The notes below the pieces were generated by a model. The model saw only the letters and a program-made list of their open reading frames with translations. It searched no databases and had not been told where the DNA came from. From positions 722,501 through 786,500 of the forward strand of contig CP073213.1 of NCBI GenBank assembly GCA_020342235.1: DNA of 64,000 bases, read 5' to 3'. Made by a program: the position numbers and the translations under genes. Positions 19,746 to 28,937 of the stretch are shown here, piece by piece (the first letter of the stretch is position 1; each line of letters begins with the position of its first letter). The DNA comes from Saccharomycopsis phalli. Taxonomy: Eukaryota > Ascomycota > Saccharomycetes > Ascoideales > Saccharomycopsidaceae.

Positions 19746-22700
19746 CTATTTCCCTAGCGCCACAAACCGACCACCTTCCATGGCACCCTTGGCAAAATAC
19801 TCAGCAATAACACGAAACTTGTCCTGCCCTTCTTGTAGACTCACATCAAATATCTCATTCGCCTCACTGGCCTCCTCCTGAGCCAACTTCAACGAACCAA
19901 TTGCCTCCATCTCGCCAACACATTTCGGACACTTTACTTGGTCGTCCTTCTCGTTGTACGAATCGTACTCAAAATCATCTAGACACCGATGATGATACGA
20001 GTGCATACACATAAAGTGCACAATAGGAAAGTCCAACGCCGAGCCACAGAGACTGCACTTGACGTTGCTGAGAGTGAGTAGCTCAGAATTCTGCAACTTC
20101 TCAATCTCCTTCTTCTTCTTCTCAATCTCCAACGTGTAGTAGTTGTAGAGCTTCTCATTCTTGTCAATGTCGGCTTTCTTCGTCTCTAAATATTCAATAA
20201 GAAAGTCCTTGACATACTTAAATTCAACCAAGTCGTTGGTGCTCAATACCCCAATGAGATCAATAATGCCAATGATCTCAAACTTGGTGAGAATGCCCAC
20301 AAGCTTCAAGAAGTTTGGCAACCCAAACTTGTCCAATAAGAACAGAGTATTGTTCTGCTTGATGATAAAAAAGAGCGTGATCGAATAAAGCTCGGGAATC
20401 ACCTTGCCGTGTGCGTTGAGAAGCTCAATGACCTTGTGCACATTCTCCAACTTCAAGCATGTTCTGAGATACTCCACCCTACTGGAACTGTCCTGCCCAG
20501 ACTTCTCAATCAGACTTGGCTCCACAAGCAAATTCGCATCCCCATTGGTGACTTCCATAGTTTCATCTGCGATCATCGCCTCGTAGTCAAAGTCGTTCAA
20601 CTGGCAAATCAAAAGCACCATATTGGCATCCATACAGTCCTTCTGCTCACGGTACAACTCCATGGCCTTATTTTGCCACATGGTCTTGTCCTCCCTGCTC
20701 AACGTCAAGTACATTTCAAACAAGTTGATCAACAAGTCGTTCTTATCCTTGTCGTTGATGTTAAACTTGTCGAGCGAGCTGTAGCTTTGCAAACAGGCCT
20801 CCAAAAAAATGACAAACTCGTTGGCATTGTCCAGAAACGCCATGAAAATTAACCGTGGCTTTGGTGGCTGATACGTCGGCTCATTTGAGATCTGGTGACT
20901 CAACTTCGTGTTGCTTGACAAGTAGCTCATAAAAGCATGATAACTCTGAAGCACCGCATTACCCAGTGACTTTACCAGTGACTTCTCCGCAGTGCTGATG
21001 CTTTCAGTCTCTCCAATTATCTGAAGCCTCTCATAGATGTCCGCCTCGCTAATGCTGGGGACGTACCTTCCTGTGAAGATGTCAATGAGCAACTTTGTGG
21101 TTTCAATTGGGACATGCTTCAACAACAAGCGGATGTACTTGTTGTGCTGATTTTCGGATAACAAGACTTCGAATAAATCGTTGATCTTCAAGTAGCGAAG
21201 AAACTGCAATGCCAACTGGAAGTCCTGGTAGTCAAACATAAGAATACTCAAGATCTGTGACCAACACCGGAAGATGAAACAGAACCGGATGGTGATTTTA
21301 CTGAAACCGATCTTAGTAAGCAAGTCAATAATCAAGTCGAGGTCAAAGTTCAAGTTTGCATACGACATAGTATCTTCCTCATACTTGGACTTTACAGCTT
21401 CCAACTCCTTGACAAATCGCTCCAACTTTTCTGCATCCTTCAACTTGCAGTAGTTGCAGAGCAATAATGTAAGATAGTCCTCACTATTTGCGGATTTGAG
21501 TAACTGCGTCTCAAAGTTCTCATTGAAGCACAAGTACTCGAGATACTCGGTCAAATAAAGGATCTTGTCGTTGTCCTTGAACTTCAATATGATGTTCAAG
21601 TTGTCGTTATTTTTGTTGTTGTTATCGTTGATGTTTGTCGACTCAATGTACTTTTCAATCGCCAACTGAAAATCCCCTTTATCATAGAGATGGTCTGCGT
21701 ATCGCCGAAGCAAGATACTTGATCGGGACAGGTCACTGGCCTCGGCCTCCAACTGAATAGCCACTGAGTATAACTCTCTTTCCACAAGAATTTCGATTTT
21801 CTCCTCAATGGACTTTTCGCTGAGCTTGTACAAGATTCCGTTCGAGGAAAGCATATATAGATCCTTCTGAACGCTCAAGACGCTGTTGATATTATTGGGA
21901 ATCGTCAAGTTGAAGAGCACAAAGCTATGCGCATAGTCCAATACCAAGATCTTGGTGGTCTTGAATTCACGGTTGAACAATGTATCCTGAGGTGCATCGG
22001 AGGTTTGAACCAAGAGCAAGTACTTGCCGTTGAAGTCGTACACCTTGTTTTGAGTGATGTGTGCAATCTGGATGCTGTTGATCTTGCCGAACTTGGAGTC
22101 GTAGAAGTCAATTGCGCTGTTGCTACAGGTGAACAAGTTGTCGTTTGTAGAAACAATGCCGTTGCAGAACAAGTTTGACCCATGATTGCCGTTGAGAATT
22201 GTCAACGGAAGGTTCTGGTTGCGGCCCGTGGTCTCAAAGAGAAGGATCTTACTTGTGGTTAGAACGTACAAATAGTACTCGTTCGCAGTGACGTTGAATA
22301 AGTGGAGTCCTGTAATTGGATCTCCGTTGGACTGGTAAATGACCCGCTGTCTTGAACCTTTATCACTGAGCAAGTTTCCTCGGACCAAAATTGTACTGCC
22401 GTTGGTGAAGCCAAATGTCGACACAGAAAAGTCATGATTGGCAGAAAAGCAGGACATTGGAAACTGGTTGTTGCCATTTTGCACTTTTACGTTTGTGATA
22501 AACTCGTGGTTATAGTCCAATTCCTCAGAGCTCAACAACCTGTCCAAGGCCCACAATTTCATGAGCACAGGTTGGCCTGAAAACTCACCAATACCACAGA
22601 CGACGTTATTCAGCACCTTTAGCGTTGTTACCGCATACTTCTCAAAAGCTTGGACCTGTTTGATTAGCTTAAACTCCAAGTCGGTAATCTTGACCACTCC

Positions 22701-22850
22701 AGACTCGTATCCTAGGAAAATGTACTCATCATTACTGGCGAGAGTCGTAAGCGAGGGATCCGAAAAAAGGGGATTATCGGTGTTGAAGTTCGGATCGCGG
22801 ATAGGCGAGTAGTGGAAGAATGAAAACTGCTTCCACGATGTTAGAGACAT
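19746..22850 (-). CDS. VPS11: Vps11/Pep5, core subunit of HOPS and CORVET
   Basis: 1034 residues from the ATG at 22850, whose product starts MSLTSWKQFSFFHYSPIRDP, matching the Pep5 N-terminus. An in-frame ATG at 22961 would add 37 residues without homology and was not used. An N-terminal beta-propeller (about 1-340) is followed by a long alpha-solenoid with clathrin-repeat character, and a C-terminal RING-H2-type finger at about 930-977 (CSLCGSALDFPIVHFMCMHS, then HHRCLDDF and CPKC). In yeast it scaffolds the class C core with Vps18, Vps16 and Vps33 for endosome and vacuole fusion. The start codon is 170 bp from the divergent arrestin gene. Confidence 0.95.
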   Translation of the reverse strand: MSLTSWKQFSFFHYSPIRDPNFNTDNPLFSDPSLTTLASNDEYIFLGYESGVVKITDLEFKLIKQVQAFEKYAVTTLKVLNNVVCGIGEFSGQPVLMKLWALDRLLSSEELDYNHEFITNVKVQNGNNQFPMSCFSANHDFSVSTFGFTNGSTILVRGNLLSDKGSRQRVIYQSNGDPITGLHLFNVTANEYYLYVLTTSKILLFETTGRNQNLPLTILNGNHGSNLFCNGIVSTNDNLFTCSNSAIDFYDSKFGKINSIQIAHITQNKVYDFNGKYLLLVQTSDAPQDTLFNREFKTTKILVLDYAHSFVLFNLTIPNNINSVLSVQKDLYMLSSNGILYKLSEKSIEEKIEILVERELYSVAIQLEAEASDLSRSSILLRRYADHLYDKGDFQLAIEKYIESTNINDNNNKNNDNLNIILKFKDNDKILYLTEYLEYLCFNENFETQLLKSANSEDYLTLLLCNYCKLKDAEKLERFVKELEAVKSKYEEDTMSYANLNFDLDLIIDLLTKIGFSKITIRFCFIFRCWSQILSILMFDYQDFQLALQFLRYLKINDLFEVLLSENQHNKYIRLLLKHVPIETTKLLIDIFTGRYVPSISEADIYERLQIIGETESISTAEKSLVKSLGNAVLQSYHAFMSYLSSNTKLSHQISNEPTYQPPKPRLIFMAFLDNANEFVIFLEACLQSYSSLDKFNINDKDKNDLLINLFEMYLTLSREDKTMWQNKAMELYREQKDCMDANMVLLICQLNDFDYEAMIADETMEVTNGDANLLVEPSLIEKSGQDSSSRVEYLRTCLKLENVHKVIELLNAHGKVIPELYSITLFFIIKQNNTLFLLDKFGLPNFLKLVGILTKFEIIGIIDLIGVLSTNDLVEFKYVKDFLIEYLETKKADIDKNEKLYNYYTLEIEKKKKEIEKLQNSELLTLSNVKCSLCGSALDFPIVHFMCMHSYHHRCLDDFEYDSYNEKDDQVKCPKCVGEMEAIGSLKLAQEEASEANEIFDVSLQEGQDKFRVIAEYFAKGAMEGGRFVALGK

Positions 22851-23007
22851 GAAGGTATATAAATGGGTACCGGTGGAACATATATGCGTATCACGTGGAG
22901 CCAATCTTGCGGTACAAGAAATGACCATTGTCAAACTACGGCGCATTGCGCAATCAATCACGTGACCGATTAGATGAGGTATAATATAGCACAGGGTATT
23001 GGGGAAA

Positions 23008-23034
23008 ATGATTTATATTAATGCTCAGTATTAG
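23008..23034 (+). promoter_or_regulatory. Out-of-frame upstream ORF across the arrestin start codon
   Basis: ATG at 23008 opens an eight-codon frame ending TAG at 23032-23034, overlapping the main ATG at 23021. It would depress initiation at 23021 if included in the mRNA; transcript start is unknown. Confidence 0.3.
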
Positions 23035-24475
23035 GAGAGCCCCGAAAATAGAAAAATGTACACAAGATATCGTCAAGGTAACGGTAGTGCTTGATACTCC
23101 TCGGATAGTTCTTCATGGCCGTGAGTCAGAATCGGCTGGATGTATCGTAAACGGCAGGGTATTGCTCCAAAGTACCGACAAGCGGCACAGGTTCATTGAA
23201 ATAGAAACCTTGCGCATTCAGGTTCGGCAACGCATCCATTACGGTAAACCTTTTTTGTTTAACGACTCGATAATTTCCCCCTGTGGGAATTGTAACACCA
23301 AGACTCGTATGGTATTAGACTGCAGCATTGTTAGCAAACTGTCGGTATATTTTGACAGCAAGATTATCACAATCCCATTCTCATTGCTAGTGCCCGGCAA
23401 TCTCAGTGCAACCACTACTCTTGGTGAAAATTCCCAGACATCCATTGACTACACTTTGGAATGCCACTGGCAGTACTCCGTCAACAATATACAACATGCC
23501 CTGGAGCTCAGTTTCCCAATTTCGGTGCTCCGGGCGTACCAACAAAACACAGGCCGAATGTGCTTGCGGAGTTTCCGTCCCTTGAAGATAAATGCTACTG
23601 TGGTGTTGCCCGATGTGATTTATCCCAAGTCTATGGTGCCTTTGGAGTTACGGCTAACGGGCATGAGAGGCATGCGGATCCGCAAGGTCCAGTGGGCGTT
23701 GTTTGAGGAGGCGTATGCCATTGAGGATGTGTGTGCGGAACACAAACCTCTTTACGAAGAGTTGAAGCAGCGGATAGGCGGATCCAGGAACCGGCTTGTG
23801 CTCCAGACTGCGAAATGCGCGAGACTCGAGGTGCGCAAAACAACCAAAGGAGCTCCAAGTGTGGAGACTGACGAAATCATTGGCGAAAGTATAGTCGAGG
23901 ACGAACTTTTCAACGCCACGGACTACGCATATCATCCATGTGACCACGAGAACCCACACAACATACAGCACACCATACCTCAGACGGAGTGCAAGGATAC
24001 GCTAATATTTTCGGAGCGACGCAGCATCGCCCTGGGGAAGATCCAGTCTGGCTGGAAGACCGAAACGGACGCGATTCTTGTCGTCAAAGATCTCGACATG
24101 CGGCATCTTCATGGTCCCGGACTAAACACGAACATGACTGGAGGCACGCGAGACAGCATGGTGACGGCAAACAAGGTGTATAGCCATGAAAATGGGCAGG
24201 TGAATTGCGCGTGCGACATTGCTATCCAGGAAAACTCGACGATTAATGTTGAGCATTTGTTTGAGTTGAAGATGTATGTTTGCCACGATGAGGAGGAGGG
24301 GCTTGGGCTATTTGCGTCGCATATACTAACCACTGAGATTAAAGTGATTCTTGCAGAGCGTCCAGGAGGGTCTTTGTCATGGGCCGAGGAGTCTCCTCCG
24401 GTGTATAGCAAGGAGCATGGTCCTCCACCATATGGATGGAACAGAGTTGAGCCATGCAAAGATAGCAAGAGCTAG
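23021..24475 (+). CDS. LDB19: Ldb19/Art1-type alpha-arrestin, ubiquitin ligase adaptor
   Basis: 484 residues. The arrestin-like N-domain begins around ESAGCIVNGRVLL; a paired-Cys element (PCGNCNTKTRMV) and LLVPGNLSATTTLG follow. The C-domain carries VVLPDVIYPKSMVPLELRL, MRIRKVQWALFEE and IQSGWKTE. The end (ERPGGSLSWAEESPPVYS and PPPYG) matches the Ldb19 C-terminal block and supplies two PPxY motifs for the WW domains of Rsp5. In yeast Ldb19 targets plasma membrane permeases for ubiquitylation and endocytosis. It is shorter than S. cerevisiae Ldb19 (about 818), lacking the long tail beyond the arrestin fold. Family assignment rests on these blocks; strict orthology is likely rather than proven. 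Confidence 0.8.
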   Translation: MLSIRRAPKIEKCTQDIVKVTVVLDTPRIVLHGRESESAGCIVNGRVLLQSTDKRHRFIEIETLRIQVRQRIHYGKPFLFNDSIISPCGNCNTKTRMVLDCSIVSKLSVYFDSKIITIPFSLLVPGNLSATTTLGENSQTSIDYTLECHWQYSVNNIQHALELSFPISVLRAYQQNTGRMCLRSFRPLKINATVVLPDVIYPKSMVPLELRLTGMRGMRIRKVQWALFEEAYAIEDVCAEHKPLYEELKQRIGGSRNRLVLQTAKCARLEVRKTTKGAPSVETDEIIGESIVEDELFNATDYAYHPCDHENPHNIQHTIPQTECKDTLIFSERRSIALGKIQSGWKTETDAILVVKDLDMRHLHGPGLNTNMTGGTRDSMVTANKVYSHENGQVNCACDIAIQENSTINVEHLFELKMYVCHDEEEGLGLFASHILTTEIKVILAERPGGSLSWAEESPPVYSKEHGPPPYGWNRVEPCKDSKS

Positions 24476-24625
24476 TGACTAGGTGGAAACCAGCGGAATA
24501 TTCATATAAAGTTGCATATTGGAATGGGATATTAGTTGCCCATGTATATTATATATTCACTGACTGTTTATGTCCACCGTCCGAGGCACGGTCAATGGTA
24601 CTGTGTGCCATAATTAAGTTGTAAA

Positions 24626-24792
24626 TGGTCCTTGACTATTTCTGTATGGTTCTGACTATTTCTGTATGGTTCTTGACTATTTCTGTATGGTTCTGACTAT
24701 TTCTGTATGGTCCTTGACTATTCCTGTATGGTTCTTGACTATTCTGTAAATATTTCGTTTGTCTATTCCTGTTGGTTCTGACTATTCCTGTA
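24626..24792. repeat. 21-23 bp tandem repeat, about eight copies
   Basis: TTGACTATTTCTGTATGGTTC-like units; early copies are near-identical, later ones (after 24720) have ATTCC for ATTTC and lose the GGT. Confidence 0.93.
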
Positions 24793-25110
24793 ATGCTTCA
24801 CTTACACTAGTATTGTACATACAATTAGTCCGTTGGTCAATTATACTTTGGCTGTACGATGGAGTAATCTAACTCAAGGCATAGGCGAGCTGTCAGCAGG
24901 CATACATAAGTCTATAGACAAAAGGAAATGACACGCAAGCTATTCTATTTGTACCGAATTAAAACAAGACTGTTTTGACAACATGGAGGGAGATTGCCAT
25001 TTGGAAATTAAACCCATTGTCACTGGCAAGAGTCGCTTGCAGACGCTTGCACTGGTGTGAGTACCTGGAATATCTCGACAGTTGCAAATGTAATTGCAAA
25101 ACACCCATTG

Positions 25111-25206
25111 GGCAGTGCAAATCATCCGTTGGCAGTGCAAATCATCCGTTGGCAGTGCAAATTCTCCGTTGGCAGTGAAAATTCTCCGTTGGCAGTGAAA
25201 ATTCTC
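25111..25206. repeat. 20-bp tandem repeat, about five copies
   Basis: GGCAGTGCAAATCATCCGTT starts at 25111, 25131, 25151, 25171 and 25191, drifting to GGCAGTGAAAATTCTCCGTT toward TOP3. Confidence 0.95.
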
Positions 25207-25218
25207 TCAGAATCCGAC

Positions 25219-27105
25219 TCACTCATTTGCATTTTCCGCCACCACCTGGTCATAACTACTCAAGAGAACCGCCTTGTTCTGCGAGGTGAGCGAATACGCC
25301 TCCATGTACATTTCTGTAAAATGGCGCGTCACCTCGGCCTTGGATTTTGCCTTGTTGCAGATACTGACGAAGCTGGCCTCCATGCTCTTGCGAAGAAACG
25401 GCTTGGTCAAGCTGAGATTGTCATTTAGGCGGATATTCTCAAAGCCCTGGACAAGGGCCATGCCCAACTCTGTCGGAAGCAAGAACGTGCTGCCAGCCTT
25501 CTTCTGCACCGTGATGTACTCGCGCTTGGTGATGGTGTCAATGTGGTCGGCGATTGTGGCGTCGGTGCCGATTCCGTTGGCGTCCATCAAGGCAATCAAT
25601 TCCGGCTCGGTCATGAAGCTTGGCGGCGAGGTCTTGCCCTCCTTGACAAGGGCCAGTGCCAACTTGACCTCTTCGCCAATGGCAAAGTTTGGAAGGCTCT
25701 TGGACGTGTTCCACGAGCCGTAGGTGTAGACGTCCAAATAGCCCCGATACTTGACTTCGAGCGCACTGGCAGTGAAGATCTCGTCGCCCCATTTTGCCGT
25801 ACATACTGTGCTGCTGCCCTTGGCATCTTCGGAACAACACGCAAGGAAATGCCGCACCACGTACTCGTAGACCTTCTTTTCCTTGGCGTTGAACGAGGCC
25901 CCGTCGGTGAATATCGTCGGGTGGATCGGCGTGTGTGCCTCGTCGTTGTTGCGGCCTGCTCGAGGCGGCTGGAACTTCCCTGCAAGCAACTCGGCGGCGT
26001 AGCTTCCCCAGACGGGATGTGCAGTCTGGTTCAGCACAAACCCACGGAGATCCATCTTCTTGGGGAACGAGTCTGTCTCTGTCCGCGGGTACGAGAGAAA
26101 CCCCTTGTGGTACAAGCTCTCGGCAGCAGCCAATGTGTCTTTTGCGGACATTTTGAACAACCGGGCCGCATGTTTCTGAAGCGCAACCGTGGTCAATGGG
26201 AGCGGCTTGTAGTTTGTAGTTGGCTTCTCGGTCTTTGCCACAATGACAGCCACGTTTTTCTTGTCGCTGGCCATACAGCTGCTGTACCAAGCAACCACAC
26301 TGGCCCGGTCAAACATGCTGGGCCTCGACCACTTGAACTCGGTCTTGACACGACTCTTCACAGTGGTGATTTGCAAGTACCAGAACGGCTCGCTGCGGAA
26401 CTGGCGCACCCGCTTGTACCGGTCGACCACGAACCCCAACGTCGGGAACTGGCACGTGCCATACGAGATCACCTTGACCTCACGGCCGGCACTGGCAGTG
26501 ACTTTGGCCTTCAAGGCGTCGCTCAAAAGCCGGGTGAACGCGAAACCCGCCCGGATATCCAACTCCAGCCGCGCCTCGACCGCGTCAATGACCTCCTGCT
26601 TCAACAGGCTCGGGTTTTTCGCCGCATGCAACACATGGCTCCGCTCCAAGTGCGAAAAATTGGCGCGCAAAACGCTGTCAACGCTGACGTTTGGCATCCC
26701 TTTGGCCGCAGCCCGCATCACCTCGTACCCAATATGCTCGCCCTCACGATCACAATCGGTCCAGATCATCAACCGGCTGCTGCCGCGACTTTCCTTGCCA
26801 ATGTTGTCGGCGATCTTCTTCAGTACCGCAGTACTGTGCCGCCACGTCACGGGTGCCTCGAACAATTCAATGGGCTGACACTTTCCCCAGCCATACTGCG
26901 GCGGGAAATCGGCACTAGTCAAGTGGCCGGCGACAGCGGTCATTGTCACCTGACAGCGGCCCAAGGCGCCACCAAAGTCGAACGTGAAGTCGTAATTCTT
27001 GACGTAGTTCACTGCCGTGCTCCGCGTCGAAAACCGGCCTCCGCCAAGAATCCCAGCCACGGCTTTTGCAATGGAGTTCTTTTCCGCGACACAGAGCACC
27101 TTCAT
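25219..27105 (-). CDS. TOP3: DNA topoisomerase III (type IA)
   Basis: 628 residues (S. cerevisiae 656). The TOPRIM domain has AEKNS (Glu8) and DCDREGE (Asp117, Asp119). The nucleophile is Tyr339 in LSYPRTETDSF. The body continues with DIRAGFAFTRLLSD, SYGTCQFPTLGFVVDRY, and NGIGTDATIADHI near the C-terminus. In yeast Top3 works with Sgs1 and Rmi1 to dissolve double Holliday junctions. The protein begins exactly at MKVLCVAEKNS, as in the family, so the start is secure. The C-terminal zinc-finger extension of metazoan TOP3A is absent, as normal in yeast. One CTG (26034-26032) falls on a position that is acidic or polar in relatives. Confidence 0.97.
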   Translation of the reverse strand: MKVLCVAEKNSIAKAVAGILGGGRFSTRSTAVNYVKNYDFTFDFGGALGRCQVTMTAVAGHLTSADFPPQYGWGKCQPIELFEAPVTWRHSTAVLKKIADNIGKESRGSSRLMIWTDCDREGEHIGYEVMRAAAKGMPNVSVDSVLRANFSHLERSHVLHAAKNPSLLKQEVIDAVEARLELDIRAGFAFTRLLSDALKAKVTASAGREVKVISYGTCQFPTLGFVVDRYKRVRQFRSEPFWYLQITTVKSRVKTEFKWSRPSMFDRASVVAWYSSCMASDKKNVAVIVAKTEKPTTNYKPLPLTTVALQKHAARLFKMSAKDTLAAAESLYHKGFLSYPRTETDSFPKKMDLRGFVLNQTAHPVWGSYAAELLAGKFQPPRAGRNNDEAHTPIHPTIFTDGASFNAKEKKVYEYVVRHFLACCSEDAKGSSTVCTAKWGDEIFTASALEVKYRGYLDVYTYGSWNTSKSLPNFAIGEEVKLALALVKEGKTSPPSFMTEPELIALMDANGIGTDATIADHIDTITKREYITVQKKAGSTFLLPTELGMALVQGFENIRLNDNLSLTKPFLRKSMEASFVSICNKAKSKAEVTRHFTEMYMEAYSLTSQNKAVLLSSYDQVVAENANE

Positions 27106-27131
27106 TCACTGATTTACCAAAAAACCCACCC

Positions 27132-27187
27132 TTACGCGTGCTGCTAAGAGCACTACATTTTACGCGTGCTGCTAAGAGCACTTCTAC
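27132..27187. repeat. 28-bp duplication upstream of TOP3
   Basis: TTACGCGTGCTGCTAAGAGC followed by ACT occurs at 27132 and 27160, with a decayed third piece after. It includes two ACGCGT sites, the core of the MluI cell-cycle box bound by MBF in yeasts, 30-60 bp from the TOP3 start. A link to S-phase expression is inference. Confidence 0.85.
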
Positions 27188-27357
27188 ACGCTGCTACGCG
27201 CACCGCCACACCCCGCCACACGCACCACATTCCCAGGCAACTGCAGCAAGTGTCTTGCCCCCTGTCAACTCATGCATAGCTACCATCATGCAAAGGGCTA
27301 CCCGGCTACATTCCCCGGATGTATATATTCACCAAATGACCACCACTCCAACCCACA

Positions 27358-27736
27358 ATGAAATTGGTAAATTACTGGGTGGCAGCTAGCAGCATCTTGG
27401 GCGTCGCCCGCAGCACCGCATATATCATCTCCTTCCGCAACCTCAACACCCCTGCTTCGTAAGTGCCCTGACCCATTCCCCGGCCCTTTTACTAACCACA
27501 GACACATCAACCAAGTCAAGGAACGAATCGTTAAACAGTTTGGCGGCACAATTGACACAGAATTCACCATCATCAAGGGCTTCACCGCTCTGGTCTACGC
27601 CGTGCCTCCCGCCTTGGAAAGCACAGTCCCAGAAGGAACCCCAGAGGCCGACCGGGTGGCCGTGGCTTTGGAGGAGGCGTTGGGCAACACGGTATATCCA
27701 ATTAGCATCGAGAAGGATGCGCCCGTGTCGATATGA
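27358..27736 (+). CDS. Small secreted or vacuolar proteinase inhibitor I9-like protein, one intron
   Basis: Exons 27358-27458 and 27502-27736 flank a 43-nt intron (GTAAGT donor, TACTAAC branch point, CACAG acceptor), giving 111 residues. The first 21 residues (MKLVNYWVAASSILGVARST) look like a signal peptide with a short hydrophobic core. The rest (YIISFRN, then VKERIVKQFGGTI and FTIIKGFTALVYAVP) fits the inhibitor I9 fold shared by subtilisin propeptides and proteinase B inhibitor Pbi2. Pbi2 itself is cytosolic and has no signal peptide, so this protein is likely a separate I9 family member directed to the secretory path; a free chaperone-like propeptide is another reading. A TATATAT motif lies 30 nt upstream. 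It converges with GIM3 across 68 bp. Confidence 0.72.
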
Positions 27737-27804
27737 TAGGTTACGAACAGTTATATATTAATGATTATATATGGGGAAATACATCGGTTTACCTCCGTAG
27801 TCTC

Positions 27805-28297
27805 TCAGTCCCGTTCAAGATTGATGTTGTCGCCAAACTTGGCATACAACTGCGTCTTCAACTGCTGGAGCTTGCCATTGACATCATCCAACCGCGATTC
27901 CAACCCAGCAATCTTCTCGTCAACCTTGTCGCTATCCGCCTGCGCCCGTTCTCCGGCCTGTGAATAGTCCATAAATACAAGAGTGTCGCCGATTTTGTAC
28001 TGCACTTTTTTCTCAGCCACACCGCAGGATCCAGCATCGCTCTCGAGATCCAAGTCGTCAAGATCGTCGTCCTCGAGCTCAAGCAACTCAATCTCGCCAA
28101 TTACGTCGCTGAAATACTCCTTTTCCTGCCGCTGGGTCGCCAAGTCAGAAGTAAGCACATCCTTTTGCTGCACGTACCGTGAAAACTTGTTGATCTTCTG
28201 CTGATCCTCCCAGGATACCTCGACGTTGTTCTCGTGTCCTTCAGGAAGCTACAGTTAGCGCCATCCGTCAATCATCGCCGCTACTTACCAAACTCAT
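27805..28297 (-). CDS. GIM3: Prefoldin subunit 4 (Gim3), one intron
   Basis: Exon 1 (28297-28289, ATG AGT TTG) is joined to exon 2 (28248-27805) by removal of a 40-nt intron (28288-28249; GTAAGT donor, GCTAAC branch site, TGTAG acceptor). The result, MSLLPEGHENNVEVSWEDQQ, aligns with Gim3 MELLPQG...FEDQQ and has 150 residues. The helix-hairpin-helix prefoldin fold shows in EKEYFSDVIGEIELLE, YKIGDTLVFMDYSQA and the end LYAKFGDNINLE, which is identical to the yeast C-terminal wording. An acidic insert (LEDDDLDDLDLESD) is longer than in S. cerevisiae. Prefoldin delivers nascent actin and tubulin to CCT. It is divergent from UPS1 over 94 bp. Confidence 0.94.
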
Positions 28298-28391
28298 ACA
28301 AGCTCTGCCCAGTGCCGTGGGCGATTTTCATGCATCGCCGGGTAAGCGTGCGGTTGGCGGATAGATTGAAATTTTCCAGTCTTGTAGCAGC

Positions 28392-28937
28392 ATGGTTCTT
28401 TGGTACAAGCACAGCAACAAGTTTGAGTACAATTTTCCGATTGTGTCGTACTCGTGGTTGAACCGGTACCCGAATCCGTACTCGAAGCATGTTGTGTCAG
28501 TGGACACGCTCGAAAGCCGTGTGGGGGACGACGGCAAGTTGTATGTGACGAGATTAATACGCAAGTCGGGCAGTCTTCCATCGTGGATTAAGCCGTTTTT
28601 AAAGAACATCTCTGGCAGCTGGGTCATTGAAAAGGCCGTAGTAGATCCAAAGGCCCAGACCATGGAGACGTGGACCAAGAATTTGGACCATACCCGGATA
28701 ATTGTAGTCGAGGAATTGAACAAGTACCGGTGGGATCAGCAACAGAGTCAGACGGTGGTGAGTTCGCGTGTGAAGTTCAGTAGCGGGTTTAAGAAGTTTT
28801 ACGGCATGGGGATCCGCGACCGCATTGAAAACTGGTCGCACAACCGATTTGCTGAGAATATCAAAAAGTCCAGACAGGGTTTGCTTGAGGTGATGAGTAA
28901 TTTTAACCGGCTCCAGGAATGTGGCCATGGCTTTTGA
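28392..28937 (+). CDS. UPS1: Mitochondrial intermembrane-space lipid transfer protein Ups1 (PRELI/MSF1 family)
   Basis: 181 residues. Conserved blocks: NRYPNPYSKHVVSVDTLES, TRLIRKSGSLPSWIKPFLK, TWTKNLDHTRII and SSRVKFSSGFKKFYGMGIRD, ending with ENWSHNRFAENIKKSRQGL. These match Ups1 more closely than Ups2/Ups3 (retained NLDHT and the GMGI.D.IE.WS segment). In yeast Ups1 with Mdm35 moves phosphatidic acid across the intermembrane space for cardiolipin synthesis. No cleavable presequence, as expected for Mdm35-dependent import. Confidence 0.92.
   Translation: MVLWYKHSNKFEYNFPIVSYSWLNRYPNPYSKHVVSVDTLESRVGDDGKLYVTRLIRKSGSLPSWIKPFLKNISGSWVIEKAVVDPKAQTMETWTKNLDHTRIIVVEELNKYRWDQQQSQTVVSSRVKFSSGFKKFYGMGIRDRIENWSHNRFAENIKKSRQGLLEVMSNFNRLQECGHGF

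Larger units (their letters stand above)
24476..25218. other. Convergent intergenic region LDB19/TOP3
   Basis: 743 bp with no supported gene. Two unrelated arrays are present: 24626-24792 near LDB19 and 25111-25206 ending 12 bp from the TOP3 stop codon. Confidence 0.65.

Noticed and set aside
22851-22961. N-terminal extension of VPS11 from an upstream in-frame ATG.
   Set aside because: The added 37 residues have no similarity to the family, while the inner ATG gives the conserved start; the extension also eats most of the divergent promoter.
25543-27147. A 534-codon open frame on the plus strand opposite TOP3.
   Set aside because: It lies entirely antisense to a well-supported gene and its composition mirrors TOP3 codon use; no domain is recognised. 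Such mirror frames are expected in GC-rich coding sequence.
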